Under the pieces are notes generated by a model. That model saw only the letters and a program-made list of their open reading frames with translations. It did not search any database and was not told where the DNA came from. From Hyaloscypha bicolor E (taxonomy: Eukaryota; Ascomycota; Leotiomycetes; Helotiales; Hyaloscyphaceae): 64,000 nt of DNA. The stretch is taken from the NCBI RefSeq assembly GCF_002865645.1, contig NW_020194644.1:124001-188000 (forward strand). The letters run 5' to 3'. Position numbers and translations under genes: made by a program. Of this stretch, positions 45,374 through 57,390 are shown piece after piece (position 1 is the stretch's first letter; every line of letters begins with the position of its first letter).

Positions 45374-46002
45374 AATGGGATTGCGCCCGCCGTGTCAATC
45401 GAATCTTGGGTATCTTGATTTCGTCGCCTGTGGAATCAACCCTGATAGGAGACTTCGGAATTCGGATTCCATGCGGCATATATCCACTGAAGAGAACCAT
45501 GACTGAAACAAATGAGCGGGTTGAGGAGGCTGAAGATAGTCTGCTAAAGAGCCGCAAACTATCCTCTCTTCTCTCTCAGAACAAATGAAAGGATATCGAG
45601 AAAGAGTTTTCAGACGGAGACTCTTCGATGAATAGGAGAAAGGGTCCAATGGGATGTCCTTGGGAGTCCAAATGGGGTCCGAAGGACAATGAATCTGAGC
45701 CGGGCTGGGATGTTGTTGAGGCCAACCGAGAAGCCAGTGGAGCCAGACAAATCTGTACAATGACAATGAAATCCCGCGCTATTGAACGTTAGTGATACTT
45801 GAACAGTTAGTATATCTTCGTGACCTGGATGTTGGACGGTGGAGGAAAAGAGAGGAGGAGAGGAGAGACGGGAAAGTTAGAAAGTCATGACAATGTTGCT
45901 CTCTCGCTTGTCACGGGACTGACTCGCGCTTTCTTCAACGTCGAACCTGCATAATCATCGAGCCACCTTCAACTCTGGGCAAGAATAGGCGCAATCCCCA
46001 AC
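45374..46002. promoter_or_regulatory. Divergent intergenic region AMA1 / BET4
   Basis: About 630 bp that includes the unresolved first exon of AMA1 (ATG candidates near 45500 and 45470) and the BET4 promoter. No other gene seen. Confidence 0.5.
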
Positions 46003-47367
46003 ATGGCCAGTGTATGATTATCGAGCCTTGCATGCATAACCTGGGCTGATATTTGAGGCAGCATGGTGTCCCGCGAGTAGCAGAGACAACGCAGAGAACA
46101 GAAGCACAGCGCCTGGAGGAAGAGCGCCAGATCCGAGAATACAGGGACTTGGAAGACCTGATCACGACGAAGGTGCGCGAGACGGCTGGCTACCATGGAG
46201 AGACTTGCTAATGTCGGGGGGCAGATCGCAGAGCGTCAATACACCCTCGAAGTCCTTGAACTCACCTCTAAGCTCCTCAAGAAGAACCCCGAATATTACA
46301 CAATATGGAACGTCCGGAGACGTTTGCTAATCTATGGCTTATTCTCCAAACCATCGGTTTCATCCTCGCACTCGACGGAGTCGCTGAATACTTCTCTGAT
46401 CGACACTACCAAGGCCTCTTCCGAAAATTCCTCCTTCTCTACTACCACTTCGTCCGCGGCCTCGACCACGATCCCGCAGAACCCCGTCTCCCCGAATCAT
46501 GGGAGGAATGGTACAACTCTTGACCTGATAAAAGCAGACCTCGAATTTATGTTCCCTATAATGATGAAATATCCGAAATGTTATTGGCTATGGAATTATC
46601 GATTGTGGCTTTTGCAAGAAGCAAACGAGCGGCTAGAGCCTGAAGTAGCACGGGAACTTTGGAAAAGGGAGCTTACATTAGTGGGGAAGATGTTAGTGAA
46701 GGACAGCCGAAATTTCCATGGATGGGGTTACAGAGGAAGGGTTGTGTCTGAGTTAGAGAGTCCCAGGCTGGGTGGGCAGAGCATGGTGGAATCGGAGTTC
46801 GAATATACCACAAAGATGATCCACGGCGACAAAGGTCTCTCGAACTTTTCAGCATGGCATAGACGGAGCAAACTGATACCGCGACTTCTTGGTGAACGCA
46901 GCGCCAATGATGAAGCAAGACGGCAGTTTTTAGACGATGGTATCTTGTCCCTCTCTTGCTTAGTACAAGCTAACACGCTACTAGAATTTGAGCTCATCAT
47001 CGCCGCCATGTACACTGATTCGTACCCATACCAGCAGTCTGCATGGTTCTACTACCAATTCCTCATGACGACTGTCACCGAATATGTTGGTCACGCCACC
47101 ATTACCCCAAACTTCACTCCAGAAGACCGTGCCGAATACGTTACTCGACAACTTGTTATTCTCAAAGATATGTTGGATGGTGCAGAGGATTGCAAGTGGA
47201 TTTACAATGCTCTGATCGATTATACGATGGCACTCTGTCGGATAGAAGAGCGAGCACCGGAATTAGATGAGAGGCAGGATTGCACAGCATGGCTGGCAGA
47301 GCTGAGAAAGCTTGACCCGGATAGAAGCGGTCGATGGGGTGATCTCGAGAACTCACCCAGGCAATAA
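46003..47367 (+). CDS. BET4: Rab geranylgeranyltransferase alpha subunit
   Basis: Exons 46003-46011, 46062-46172 and 46225-47367; 420 residues. The first coding exon is only 9 nt (M-A-S), spliced to HGVPRVAE, matching the MASHG(I/V)PR start typical of fungal homologues. Protein prenyltransferase alpha repeats are clear: YYTIWNVRRRLLIYG, CYWLWNYRLWLLQE, FHGWGYRGRVV, FSAWHRRSKLIPRLL and SAWFYYQFLM. With the beta subunit Bet2 and escort protein Mrs6 this enzyme adds geranylgeranyl groups to Rab GTPases, needed for membrane traffic. A Ser/Thr-rich insert (about residues 90-130, SSHSTESLN..) interrupts repeats 1 and 2, as often in fungi. Introns have GTATGA and GTGCGC donors and GCTGAT/GCTAAT branch sites. 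Confidence 0.93.
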
Positions 47368-48229
47368 TTCCTGCGCCGGAAATAAATTCATAAATCTGCA
47401 GCAACTCCTCTGATTGCCCCAACTTGATATCACACAATGCAGTGGCTGATTTCCCAGTCGCACACCCAATACAGGAAATCTCGTGCCAAGTGGCCTATTA
47501 TCAAAAAATGTTTTAGTGGCCTTCGCTTTCGATGGTTAGCAGATTTGCTCGTTCTTTCGAGATTCTCGATGTCGTAATCGAGGTTGCCGTACGGTCTTCG
47601 CATTTTCGCTTATGCTGATACTGCTCGTTCCATCCACCCACCACCTCGAGATATCTTATCCTTGTCAGGAATTCTGCGTATGCCATCATTACCATTCCAT
47701 CGGATATCTCTCGCGCAGGTTTCTATCTGTCGAACGGTCCTCTTCTAGATCATCTCTATTAATTGCATGCCCAATCCTCTTGTGGTTTGGCTAGGCTCAA
47801 TTGCTATTTTCCTTCCTCGTGCTGGACAGGGTCACCAGAATGGAAACCGCAAGGGTTCTCTATCCCGGGCTATTTCAAGCGGAGAAGAGGGGCAATGAAA
47901 GCATGCAAGAAGAATCTCCAACTCAAACCTCTGCAAATGTGGCCTGTGGAAAGATTCATGCTTATTCATGAGGCTCGTGAGGCTCATTATAGCTTCATAG
48001 CAAGGTAAAGAATCTCTGAAGATAACTCGGGAGAGAACCTCCTTCATTCCTTGCATATTTTTTCTCAAGGTAGGACCTACGTCAGCAATCCTGACTAGGA
48101 TGTCAGATTACGTTAGCGTCCTTGTCAATACCACAGCGATCTTCACAGAGTCCACGATGTCGGAACCATCTACCGAAACTTGTCGATATGACTCACACGT
48201 AGGCAGATCATCAACTCACAGTCCTCTTG
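47368..48229. other. Intergenic, no recognisable gene
   Basis: About 860 bp with incidental short frames on both strands and no domain or repeat. Confidence 0.5.
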
Positions 48230-48571
48230 TCAGCATCTTGGTGCACCAAGGCCTTCTTCCATTCTCTGGACGTAAACGCAAGAATTTGTAGCACTAGCAC
48301 AAAACACGACCCCACCCTCCACCCCACATTTCCTCCTCAACCATTCGTCCAGGATACCCTGCACAATAGCTTCCGCTTTCCCGTCCTCGGTCTCTTCATT
48401 GGGCAGAGAAAGTTTCAGAGCGGTAGCGATCGAGGTCGTAGTACTTTGCGAAGAGATGCAAAATCCAAGGGAGCTTAAGGCAAGGCACAACTTGCTAGGT
48501 CGCTCTAGGAGCTTGAAAATCTTAAACAGAAGGTCGACTGAGAGGCTGGAAAGCGACGCTTGAGATGCCAT
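48230..48571 (-). pseudogene. F-box protein N-terminal fragment
   Basis: ATG 48571 (MASQASLSSLSVDLLFKIFK) opens an F-box-like helix pair: L-x-x-L-x-V-D-L-L-F-K-I-F-K-L-L followed by SKLCLALSS. After about 40 residues the sequence diverges to a Ser/Thr-rich and then acidic stretch (LSLPNEETEDGKAEAI, GILDEWLRRKCG) and stops at 48230, total 113 residues. Intact fungal F-box proteins of this type are three to five times longer. Either a truncated relic or a short F-box-only protein; the former seems more likely because the F-box match breaks off abruptly. Confidence 0.45.
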
Positions 48572-50091
48572 TATGCTCGGTTTGTGATTTGTAGCAACCT
48601 CGTGCACATTGGGAATGATGGCGAAGGGTACGTGTGCGGGAAGGGAGGAAGCTTCCCAAAGATTACGTAAGGCTAACCCAACCTTATTTCATCGTCGCAA
48701 GCAATTCCCTGGCTCATTGATCTCCATCGAAGATGTAGTTGAGCTGGCCTGCTTGGCGCCCCCACCTGGCCTATTACAGGGGTAGAAAAAAAGACCATAG
48801 TCCGTTACAAATTTTAAGGCACCAAATATTCTCTCTCTACTCCCTGTTCCTTCTTGTCTAATATAGATAATAGGATATAATATAAAATTGTTTCTCTATC
48901 GTTACTGAAACGTTTCTGAGGTATTCTTAATACGGGGCCTCCCTCCTGCCCCCTAACCCCCGGACCAATAATAAATCCCTAACTTGAACCCTAACTAAAG
49001 CGATTTGTAGCATGCTAGAAACGTTTCTAGGTATTTATTAAGAATAAGGACTTTGAGAAGTGAACTTGTATTTAGTAAAGTGTCGTTAAGGTGGCCCAAA
49101 AACGTTCCTAGCTGGTCTATTTAGCCTATTAGCCGGTTGGAAGGTTCCGAAACATAAGTGAATTTCAGGCATCACAAGCCGGCCACGTAAGAAAATAGCC
49201 TTTCAAGCCCCATGCTCAAGGCTAGGTGGAGACGCCAAACAGGCAGCTGGCCAGCTGGGCTACCTTCTTATCTCGATCCATGGGCAGCATCGCCGATCAA
49301 TCATCCAACTCGGCGGACGAAGCACGGTTGGGTTTGTGTTCCGTTTTGTGTGACATGAGTCTGAAATTTGAGACAATTTGTTGCGCACTTGCCCGCCAGC
49401 CGCCAGCCTCATCAGCAAACCAGTTGGTTACCTGAGTCAAGCTGCTGGGTCGGTCTTAACTCCTGTTTTGCTCTTTTCTGCATGACGGAGGAGTTCTTGA
49501 GGTTGCGCAGTCTTTTGAGCCAGAGATGAAGTCATCACTTCAGCTCCCTCTGATAGCGGGCTAGAGCAAGACCACTTGAGCATCCAAGTTTTCCCACTAA
49601 GCTTCCGATAAGACTAGACTAGATTTTATGCCTCTCCTTTTATAAGCCTTTTATAATTTCTTTTTTCCCTTGGGATGTACATGGGTGTTTTGCGTGCTTC
49701 ATTCGGTGCTGAAAACGGAAGGTCATACAGTGTCGAATGTCTGAGTGATCTTTGATTCGACACCATCCTCGGAACTCCTCTTTGCAGGAACGGCTGCGGA
49801 AGCCACCCGGTATCTCGGATTGGCCCTGGCAAGCGACGCCCTGGCGGTGTGGTGGGATCTTCCAAGTAATATCATTGGTCAGTTCTGGAACTGGCGAGGG
49901 AAATGCAGCAGATCGTGATCCCACGGCCGTGGGATCGAAACTTCGCAGAAATCGAGTTAGGGCCCTAGCACCTAACATGCGGGATCGTTACTGCTCTCCG
50001 GAAGAGTTGGATCATTTCGCAGTCTATCATCAACCTTCGATTAATGTTTGTCTTGTTTCTATCCTTCTGCGCCTGAAGATTAACAACCAGT
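48572..50091. other. Gene-free stretch with short direct repeats, possibly transposon debris
   Basis: No recognisable gene. gaaacgtttct(g/-)aggtatt occurs twice (about 48906 and 49018) around a G/C-rich block, and aacgttcc again near 49103. A+T-rich flanks and the palindromic gaaacgtttc suggest an old non-autonomous element between about 48780 and 49170, but ends and target duplication were not found. Confidence 0.35.
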
Positions 50092-52384
50092 ATGGCTCCT
50101 TCGAAGCCGGGAGGCAGACCCAAGAACGCTTGGAATTCTTCCAGGAGAAGAAAACTGGTGCACCTCTACACGTTGACAGATCTCAATACGGCAGAGATTG
50201 GGAAGGTTCTTAAGGCGGATCAGTTCAACCCTTGGTAAGCCCGTATCATTCCGATTGTCAATTGAGCTATGGTCAACATTGCTGACGCTCTTCTAGTTTG
50301 AGAGATATTCAAGCAAGGCTCAAAGATCTCTTACCTAGCGACTACACAAAGAAATTCCATCAATATCGACCAAGAAATGGAACCTCCGCCAATGTACGCC
50401 TCGAAGGGCTCCAACAACATCGTCAAGCTCGAAAGTCAAGCGCTGTGCGGTTTGCGAAGGACAAACAGACACTGCTCTCTACTCGGGGAGATAATACCCA
50501 CCCATTGACAGATCCATACCGAGATTTTGAGGGGCCCTTGTCAGCATTTCGCAACTATTATGAAAACCAGAGTGTATCTGTCAAATGGCAGCAGTTATCT
50601 CTGTCTGCTCATCCATCAGAGTCGCAACTAATCACGCCTTCGCTGCTCCTCTTGGATGGCTCAAGTGTTCCAAGCACTTCAGTCAACCCAAATTCCCAAC
50701 GCCAAAGCACTGCAATTCAGTGCCCGAATTCCCAGTCAACGCCAGATCTTTCGCTGGAGCAATCTCAAGAGCCAATTCGTCCAACAAGCCCTTCTTCCAC
50801 TGCAAGTATCCAGAGCTTGCAGGCAAGGCTTCCACGTCATGCTGCCTCTGTAATTCGGCACGTTCGATCAGTTCTACGCTACTCCTCCAGCAACTCTTCG
50901 AGGTCAAGCACCTCGGTACGTTCGAGTTGGGTATCCTTTCGAAGCCAGATGTCAATAGAATCAGCATTCTCGACAGGCGCTTCATTGTTAGACGGTGATT
51001 CAATCTCATTAGACACAGAGACTAAGGATTTCGATACCTGCCCTTCAGAACGAATGTATTATCAGCGGCCTGTACTATCTGCCTCATCACCTGCAAGCCC
51101 AGGAATTCAAGCCAAGACGATCAATATCAGAATGAGATCTCCATCGGCTAGGCATTACAGCAACGTATTGAAAAGAAGAGGGTGTGATTGTATATTTACC
51201 GTTGGAAAACAATCACCTTCAAACAATTGGCCTAATCAGTGTGGAAATTGCGGCCTGGCCCCTGTGCATCTGCTTGCTCTCAGCCTAGCAGGAGTCAATC
51301 AAATCTGGGATTTCCATCTGGAAATAAACCAAAAAGATTTTTTGGACAACAGACCTCTTCACTTTGCGGCTATGACTTCCCAGACTGACCCCGAGGTCTT
51401 TGTCAAATTGGTCGACATGGGGGCAGATGTCGGGTCTGTAACCACCTGTGGAGAGAGACTTTTCTACACCTTCTGTTCAGACATTTATTGGCGAAAAATG
51501 TGTCAAAATTCATACCCCTCTTGCGGCGTCTGGAAGCTCTAAACTTTTCATTCACAAGCCGAGATTATTTCGGTCGTCAGCCATTTCATGCCCTTCTTCG
51601 TCGGCGTCAAGGGGGTCATGACTTCTTACTCAACGATGTCGGCACGCTTGAGGAAGTATTTGCAATAGCGAAGCCCGATTTTGATGCCCCGAACTGTGCT
51701 GGTCACAGCCTCAGGAGCCTTCTCTCCACAGTCTCTGGAAATAAGATGTCCAAGCGTACAGTGAACCTACTACTCTCTTCATACCCGACGTCAAAGAATA
51801 TTACTGTGGATTTCCAGATCAAGATGAAGAACTTACTTTCCAAGACGGACTATGATTGGTCAATGCTGGCCGAATGGCTGGCTATTGAGAATCGATCGGT
51901 CTGGATTGACCACCAAGGCAACACAGCATTGACAGCCTTGCTAAAGTGTTGGAGCTCTGATCAAGACGAGCTTTTACTTGAAGATATCATCAAAGGGATG
52001 GTCCGAATGGGAGCGCAAATTCACATGCGTGATCGGAAAGGAGAGACTGCTCTAGCCATTGCAGCTCGGCGAGGATTGCGACCCGCAGTCACAACCCTGA
52101 TTGCGTCGGGTGCTTCGATCCACTCCACCACCCTCCGCGGCGTGAGCATCTTGAAAAACGCCCGAAAGAGTTTGAGTCAAGCGAAGCGTGACGGCGATGA
52201 CAAGCTTTACGCGAGGATTTGGAGTTGCATTGTGTACCTGGTGGACCTTAAAGCTTGTGAATTCCCTTCTGAGCGTCGAGAGCGTTGGGCGGCGTGGGCG
52301 CCTGATTCTCATTTCGGCTGGGAGGGAAAAGGAGAGAAGGAAACGACTATTCATCAAGCACTCGTTGAAGGAGGTTTCCTTTAA
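50092..52384 (+). pseudogene. Clr5-like/ankyrin protein gene with 2-bp frameshift
   Basis: Exon 1 50092-50234 (MAPSKPGGRPKNAWNSSRRR), a 62-bp intron, and exon 2 from 50297 (CLRDIQARLKDLLPSD) encode a Clr5-type N-terminal helical region, then a Ser-rich linker and ankyrin-like sequence (NRPLHFAAMTSQTDPEVFVK, LVDMGADVGS). At 51450-51457 a GAGAGAGA tract carries two extra bases relative to the frame that continues: removing one GA gives CGETFLHLLF joined to AKNVSKFIPLLRRLEALNF and on to 52384. The corrected length is 743 codons exactly, which supports the reading. The downstream part has further ankyrin units (GETALAIAARRGLRPAVTTL). As given, translation would end at 51542 after about 460 residues. 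Related in architecture to the intact gene at 32052-35930. Confidence 0.72.
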
Positions 52385-52820
52385 ATCTAAACCAGTATCG
52401 TTTGACAGCGTTGTGGATTATGTGGTCCAGATTGGGGACACTGGTGGGACTTCCTTGAAGCATATTTCTGCTCCTTTCAGAGTCGGTTGCGCAGTCTCCT
52501 TTTGTATTTGCTAAATCTTTGCTTCTATACGTCTTGCCATCTCCCCCTCCCAAAAAAGAAGTCGACACATAAATTCTCTCATCAGGTTTCCTGTCTTCGT
52601 ATCCTTCATGCAGTTATTGAGGAGAATCCTGAACGCAGACATGGGGACTGGAGTCCCTTAGAATTGAATAAATAAATTCAAGACACTTCCGAGTTGAAAT
52701 CTTCAATATTTCAGGATGCATGGTTCCTTTTCTTTCAAAGACATCTAAACCGATTTGGCCAAAGCATTAACAGGATGTGAAACGATGAGGTTGGGTAGCA
52801 AAGGGAAAGGATGACTCTAC
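52385..52820. other. 3' flank of the Clr5-ankyrin pseudogene
   Basis: About 440 bp up to the TA duplication of MITE copy 3. No gene recognised. Confidence 0.5.
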
Positions 52821-53265
52821 GAAGATTGCGGCATAAAGTGACGGGATTACAGGGCATTCGTACTGCAAGTCCATTTTCAGGCCACTTTCTACCACACTCA
52901 CTCACTGAAGCCCCCTATATTTCCAGGCTACTCTCCTGTAAGCACGCTATAAACTATAAACAAGGGGTACCACGCCTTTAGAAGGCATGTCCCCTGTACA
53001 TACAGGGGCAGAGTCGCTAAAGGGTCCTATATAATAGCTCTCTCACAGCGTCCGAGCGCTATAGTTGCTCCGCCAGCAACATTGTAACCCCTGAAGATCT
53101 TCAAACGCCTTGCAAATGTCTTACAGCCCTTGTTTTAGGGATTCAGGCCTAGAGTTACAATGCTTATAGCGGGTGTAGTACCTTAAACCACACCCTGGAG
53201 TCCGCTAAGACCCCTACGCGAGCGTAAATGCCCTGTAATCCCGTCACTTTATGCCGCAATCTTCG
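52821..53265. mobile_element. TA-flanked MITE, copy 3 (445 bp), best preserved
   Basis: The 39-bp terminal inverted repeats are identical at both ends (CGAAGATTGCGGCATAAAGT.. inward), flanked by TA (52819-52820, 53266-53267). The interior shares gcgtccgagcgctata and other blocks with copy 1 (37565) and, reversed, with copy 2 (40015). No coding capacity. Perfect ends suggest the most recent insertion of the three. Confidence 0.88.
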
Positions 53266-54432
53266 TAGTTATGCCCGGTTCCCAGATCATGTAATGAAAA
53301 CATCCACCAGCATTTTCTCCCTTCTCTCAATCATTGGCATGCCCTCTTCATCCATGCTCCCGTGGTTATACGCCAATGAAATAATCTTGTGATATTCTCC
53401 ACCCAGTTCTGGGTTCGAGACATGGCGACAGGAATCGTCACGTCGAAGGAACCAGGGGACTGGGGAGTTAAAGAACAGCTGGTTGTTTAACCCGAGTCCT
53501 CACCTATACAAATCCGTTTCTGTCCGAACAGATGAGCAGGGCTGCTTTATCGGTAATACTGGGTGGGCTAGGGTGGTAAGGGTGAGGCGAAGGTAGGAAG
53601 CAGGTGAATAGTAATAAGCAATAGTGGATAGCGGCAGAGTCAGCCTGAGCATGCATTAAGAGGCAATTTTAGCGCCTCGAGGGGCTCGTTTTAGCACCCT
53701 TGAGGCCCGGTTGCACATTCCTTATCTCAAAGCGCAGATCTTATTTAGACCTCTTATCCCCTCCAGCTCGGATAAGCTCTAATTCCCCAGGCTCCATACT
53801 TCACAGCGCCATCAGAGCTACCAGACCCACTTCCCGACTATACTTCTATCGCGCTTATTTTTTAGAGTTGTAGTTCTAAAGAAAGAGGCAGGTAGTAAAG
53901 TCGCGATACTGCCACGATGCGATTTTGATGCCCCCAACCCCCCCGCCTCCCCGCAAAAAGAAGCAGGGTTTAAATGATGTTTCGCCTACCGCTGTAAAGC
54001 GGTAAGCAAAACACTAGCCCTTGCACCTCCGTATTACTAACGGCCCCAAGAGGCACAGAGCCTTACACACAGACAGCCATGCCTCAGCTGGCAGACCGAA
54101 GGGCTTTCTTTTGATCAGCCACAAATACGCCGATGCAGGGTTATCAGAGCATCCAATTTCCACTCTCGTGTCACCCCGTCGCCTCTACCATTTTGCCCTC
54201 AAAAACCATTCCCAAATCCATATCCTGTAAACAAGGCCGGGTGGGATACAGCACAATCCTGGCACGACTGTCGGTCGTGCTTATGAGACAGCCTTGTGAT
54301 AATCAACCTGTGGACTCCATTTGATTTATGCCCGACGGCGATTGCGAGCCCAAATGAGCTCTGGTAGTCTTGTATTTCAAAAATCGGATCATTGACCAGA
54401 AGATTTTGGGTCATTTTGAATACTCTCCGCTA
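53266..54432. other. Gene-free stretch, possible repeat debris
   Basis: Two nearby blocks (around 53655-53710) both read ttttagc(g/a)cc then a cgagg/tgagg motif. A small palindrome (ccgctgtaaagcgg) sits near 53990. No protein family signal was seen. The 5' region of the CorA-like gene lies at its right end. Confidence 0.4.
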
Positions 54433-56860
54433 ATGTCGTCAACCGCCATCAAATCTGCGTTGTCCGAGTTGGCTCAAAACGAGGCAGATTCCGAACAATT
54501 AGGATTCGATTTTGAACTACATTATGATCTCCACGGCAAGAGCTTGCAGGATATATTCAGCGAGATTCTTCAAGACAGTTCGTCTTCAAAACATATCCAC
54601 AACTGGGACAAGAAACTCCTTCCAAGCCCAGTTCACGCCATAGCTAAAGTTGGGGCAAAATATCTCCGGGAAAAGGCTTATGGAATTCTTGAGACTCATT
54701 CAGCAGTCGAAGAAGTCTTGCCTGCATCATGGGCCAACTGCGGCCCCACGGCTGTGCGGTTTCCAGATGATATAGGTGGCCGGTTGTTCTTTACTAAGGT
54801 AGGGGCTCCCGCAATGAAAACATTTGCACAAAGCTAATTAGCTCTTAGAACGCGCTAAAGGCGAATAAAGATGACGCGGGTCCACTTGAACGTGTCAAAG
54901 ACAAACCTGGGAGAGCTGTTCCTCTTCGAGCATTAAACTTTGCCCAAGGGCGAGTCATGTTAGTCACCTGTTGATAGTCTTGCTCTGCTGCTAACGCAAA
55001 AATTGTGTAGATACATCAAAGATCAGCTCCCGTATCCCGAAAGAGCCACACTTCTCATGCTATACACTTTCTGTATCCGTCTGCAGTATGAAGACTACCG
55101 CTATATCCATGCCTTCATCGAACGACATCTGAGCCTGCGATCTGAGCTAAAACTTCCATATCATTGGCAAGAGACGTCACCACCACAACTAGACACGGTA
55201 AGTCAATACATTGTTGTGTAGTTTGTGCGTCATAATATCTGCTAACGAGCTTCAGTCGCTCCTGCTATGTTATAAGAGAGTCACTCTCTCCTGTCATATA
55301 AGTTACCTCACCTTAAACTCGGGCTACGAAGACGAAGACAAAGCAGAAAAGCTTGACCGGGCTAGTTTATTCCCACTCAAAGAGAACATAGGACCCACAA
55401 AGTCCATCACCCCACCTCTTTTCAAAGCATCCGTCTCAGTACTGCTTACACTTGCAGTTCCCGAGGAGTCTACGACCCGGAAAGAAGAAGTCGAGCTTTT
55501 GAGCACTCCTCAGGCGCTATGGACCATTCTAGTGGTCAACAGTTCCTCGGCATTTCTTGCCTCTGCCGAGCTTCGCCAGCATTTGACACCCATTGCTCAA
55601 TTTGTTCGCGGTGTAGCTTCATCGTTATACACACAACAGGTTAACGCGCGAATGATCCACAATTTGTTGAGAAATCAACTTAACACTTCAGATGATGGGA
55701 CCATCTTCGATGATGAAAATTTCACCAAGTCCATATTATACCACTGGGCTATCAAGACGTGTGACGCATTGAGCGAATCGCTTGCTTCTAGCCTTAGGTT
55801 CATCCAAGGAATGCTAAACAGCAACGTGGAAAAGCTTTGTAGCGAAGCTCACGATCAAGAGAAGATTGGAATAGATCACTGGGTACAGCAACTAAAGAAA
55901 GAGATTTTTGAGCTGGAAGAATTGCACGCGCAGATACTGGCTATGAAAAGCCAAGTGCAGGAGAGCGTAAGAGTTCCCAATCTAAAGAACCCTTAAAAGT
56001 ATGAAAAATGCTAACATTATCATTAGAGAAACGCAGTAGGAATCCACCACCTAGCTTCCTATCACAACTAACCATCTGCATAGCTACACGGCGTTACAGC
56101 GGTTTTGGAGAGCCGGCTGGCCTTACAGCAAGGGAAACGGATGAAGACTTTAGCCTATCTGGCAACCGTATATATTCCATTGACAGCGTCAACGGTATAA
56201 TTCTCCGTCTCTCAGCCACTACCCGTTCAAAATTTTACTAATAAATCCTACCAGGCGATATATAGTATGAGCGTTCTCCCCGAATCTGCCACATTTGTAT
56301 CATTCTTCATCGTTCTGGCAATCTTCTTCGTATTTACCACCGTTTTGGTCTTTAACCTCGAGACACTCGTAACGAAAATGCGCCGTCCAAGTTCTTCAGT
56401 TGTAGCGAAAATTCGACTGCCAGGCTCTGCACTAGTAACCAACATCCGCTTACCGAGCTCTTTGGTGGATGTGGTTTCATTGTTCAGAATATACATCAAC
56501 GGTTATATTAAAATGCTGGATCCTCATACCGACTACAATATTCCATCCCTCGGCAAACGTAATTTCCTATGGTGGATCCTACGAACCTCAACTATTGTGG
56601 TTTTGCGCTCTTTCCTTCTTCCCGAGATCCATATGCCAATGGATCAGTATAACATGTTTTTATACAGGCATAATCCCTTCGCACGCGTCATATATATTCT
56701 TCCATGGTGGGGTGTTCTTCTAAACATAGTTCGGGGAATTCTAATCCCGGCTTGGATCGTTTTGGCGGCGGGGATTATCTGTTATCAAGTATTGCTCGAT
56801 ATAATTTCGGCGTTCATCTCAGTATTGCTCGGGTTGGGTCAATTATGGCGTACAAAATAA
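54433..56860 (+). CDS. CorA-like magnesium transporter-type membrane protein
   Basis: Seven in-phase exons: 54433-54798, 54849-54958, 55011-55197, 55256-55966, 56027-56035, 56084-56194 and 56255-56860, giving 699 residues. The fifth exon is a 9-nt microexon (R-N-A) joining MKSQVQES to LHGVTAVLESRLALQ. A large helical N-terminal region precedes the CorA-type hairpin: KTLAYLATVYIPLTASTAIY as TM1 and FVSFFIVLAIFFVFTTVLVF as TM2. The loop after TM1 reads YSMSVLPESA, not the bacterial GMN signature, so magnesium transport is unproven. After TM2 an 11-residue unit is repeated three times (MRRPSSSVVA, IRLPGSALVT, IRLPSSLVDV), then two more hydrophobic stretches (YILPWWGVLLNIVRGILIPA). The start is provisional; an upstream exon is possible because the frame is open before the first ATG. 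Confidence 0.78.
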
Positions 56861-57390
56861 ACCCAACTACGAATGCCCTCCTTCGTCAGTTCTACATAAC
56901 CATTGTCCAATGTTGTCCAGCGGTAAGTTTTCTTGCAATTGAGTCACCGAAATAATCTTCCGCAATGTTTTATTTAGCAGAATTTTCCCATGCCTTCCTT
57001 ATTCTATCTTTGAGTGACAAGATGCTTCGACATTTCTTACTACCACTGAACTTGCGCACTCTTTATAGAATGGCGCCGATAATAAACGCCAGGAAGCAAG
57101 GTGCGCCCATAGGCTTATAGCTACAGGCACATCGGTTTTGTAGGACTGTGCCTCAGGGTGTTCGCGTCGGCAGTGATAATTTAGGGTGCTGCAAGGCGAC
57201 AAGGGCTGACATCGACAAAACCACCTGCATACCCCCGTTGTTACTTAGTATATCGCGTGCCAGGGACTTGCAGCTGGGGTTTATTATCCCAGGACCTGTT
57301 ATGCCCGATGCCTTTGGCAAGTGCCAGGGTGCCAAGAAATTGATGCTCTACCGAACTTCGCGGTTGGTCAAGTATATAGAGAATGTCTTT
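56861..57390. other. Convergent intergenic region
   Basis: 3' flanks of the CorA-like gene and of the Clr5 gene. No gene recognised. Confidence 0.5.

Noticed and set aside
45395..45766. 124-codon minus-strand frame as the AMA1 first exon
   Set aside because: It ends in TGA at 45395 and no convincing donor in the right phase links it to the C-box exon, so the N-terminus was left open.
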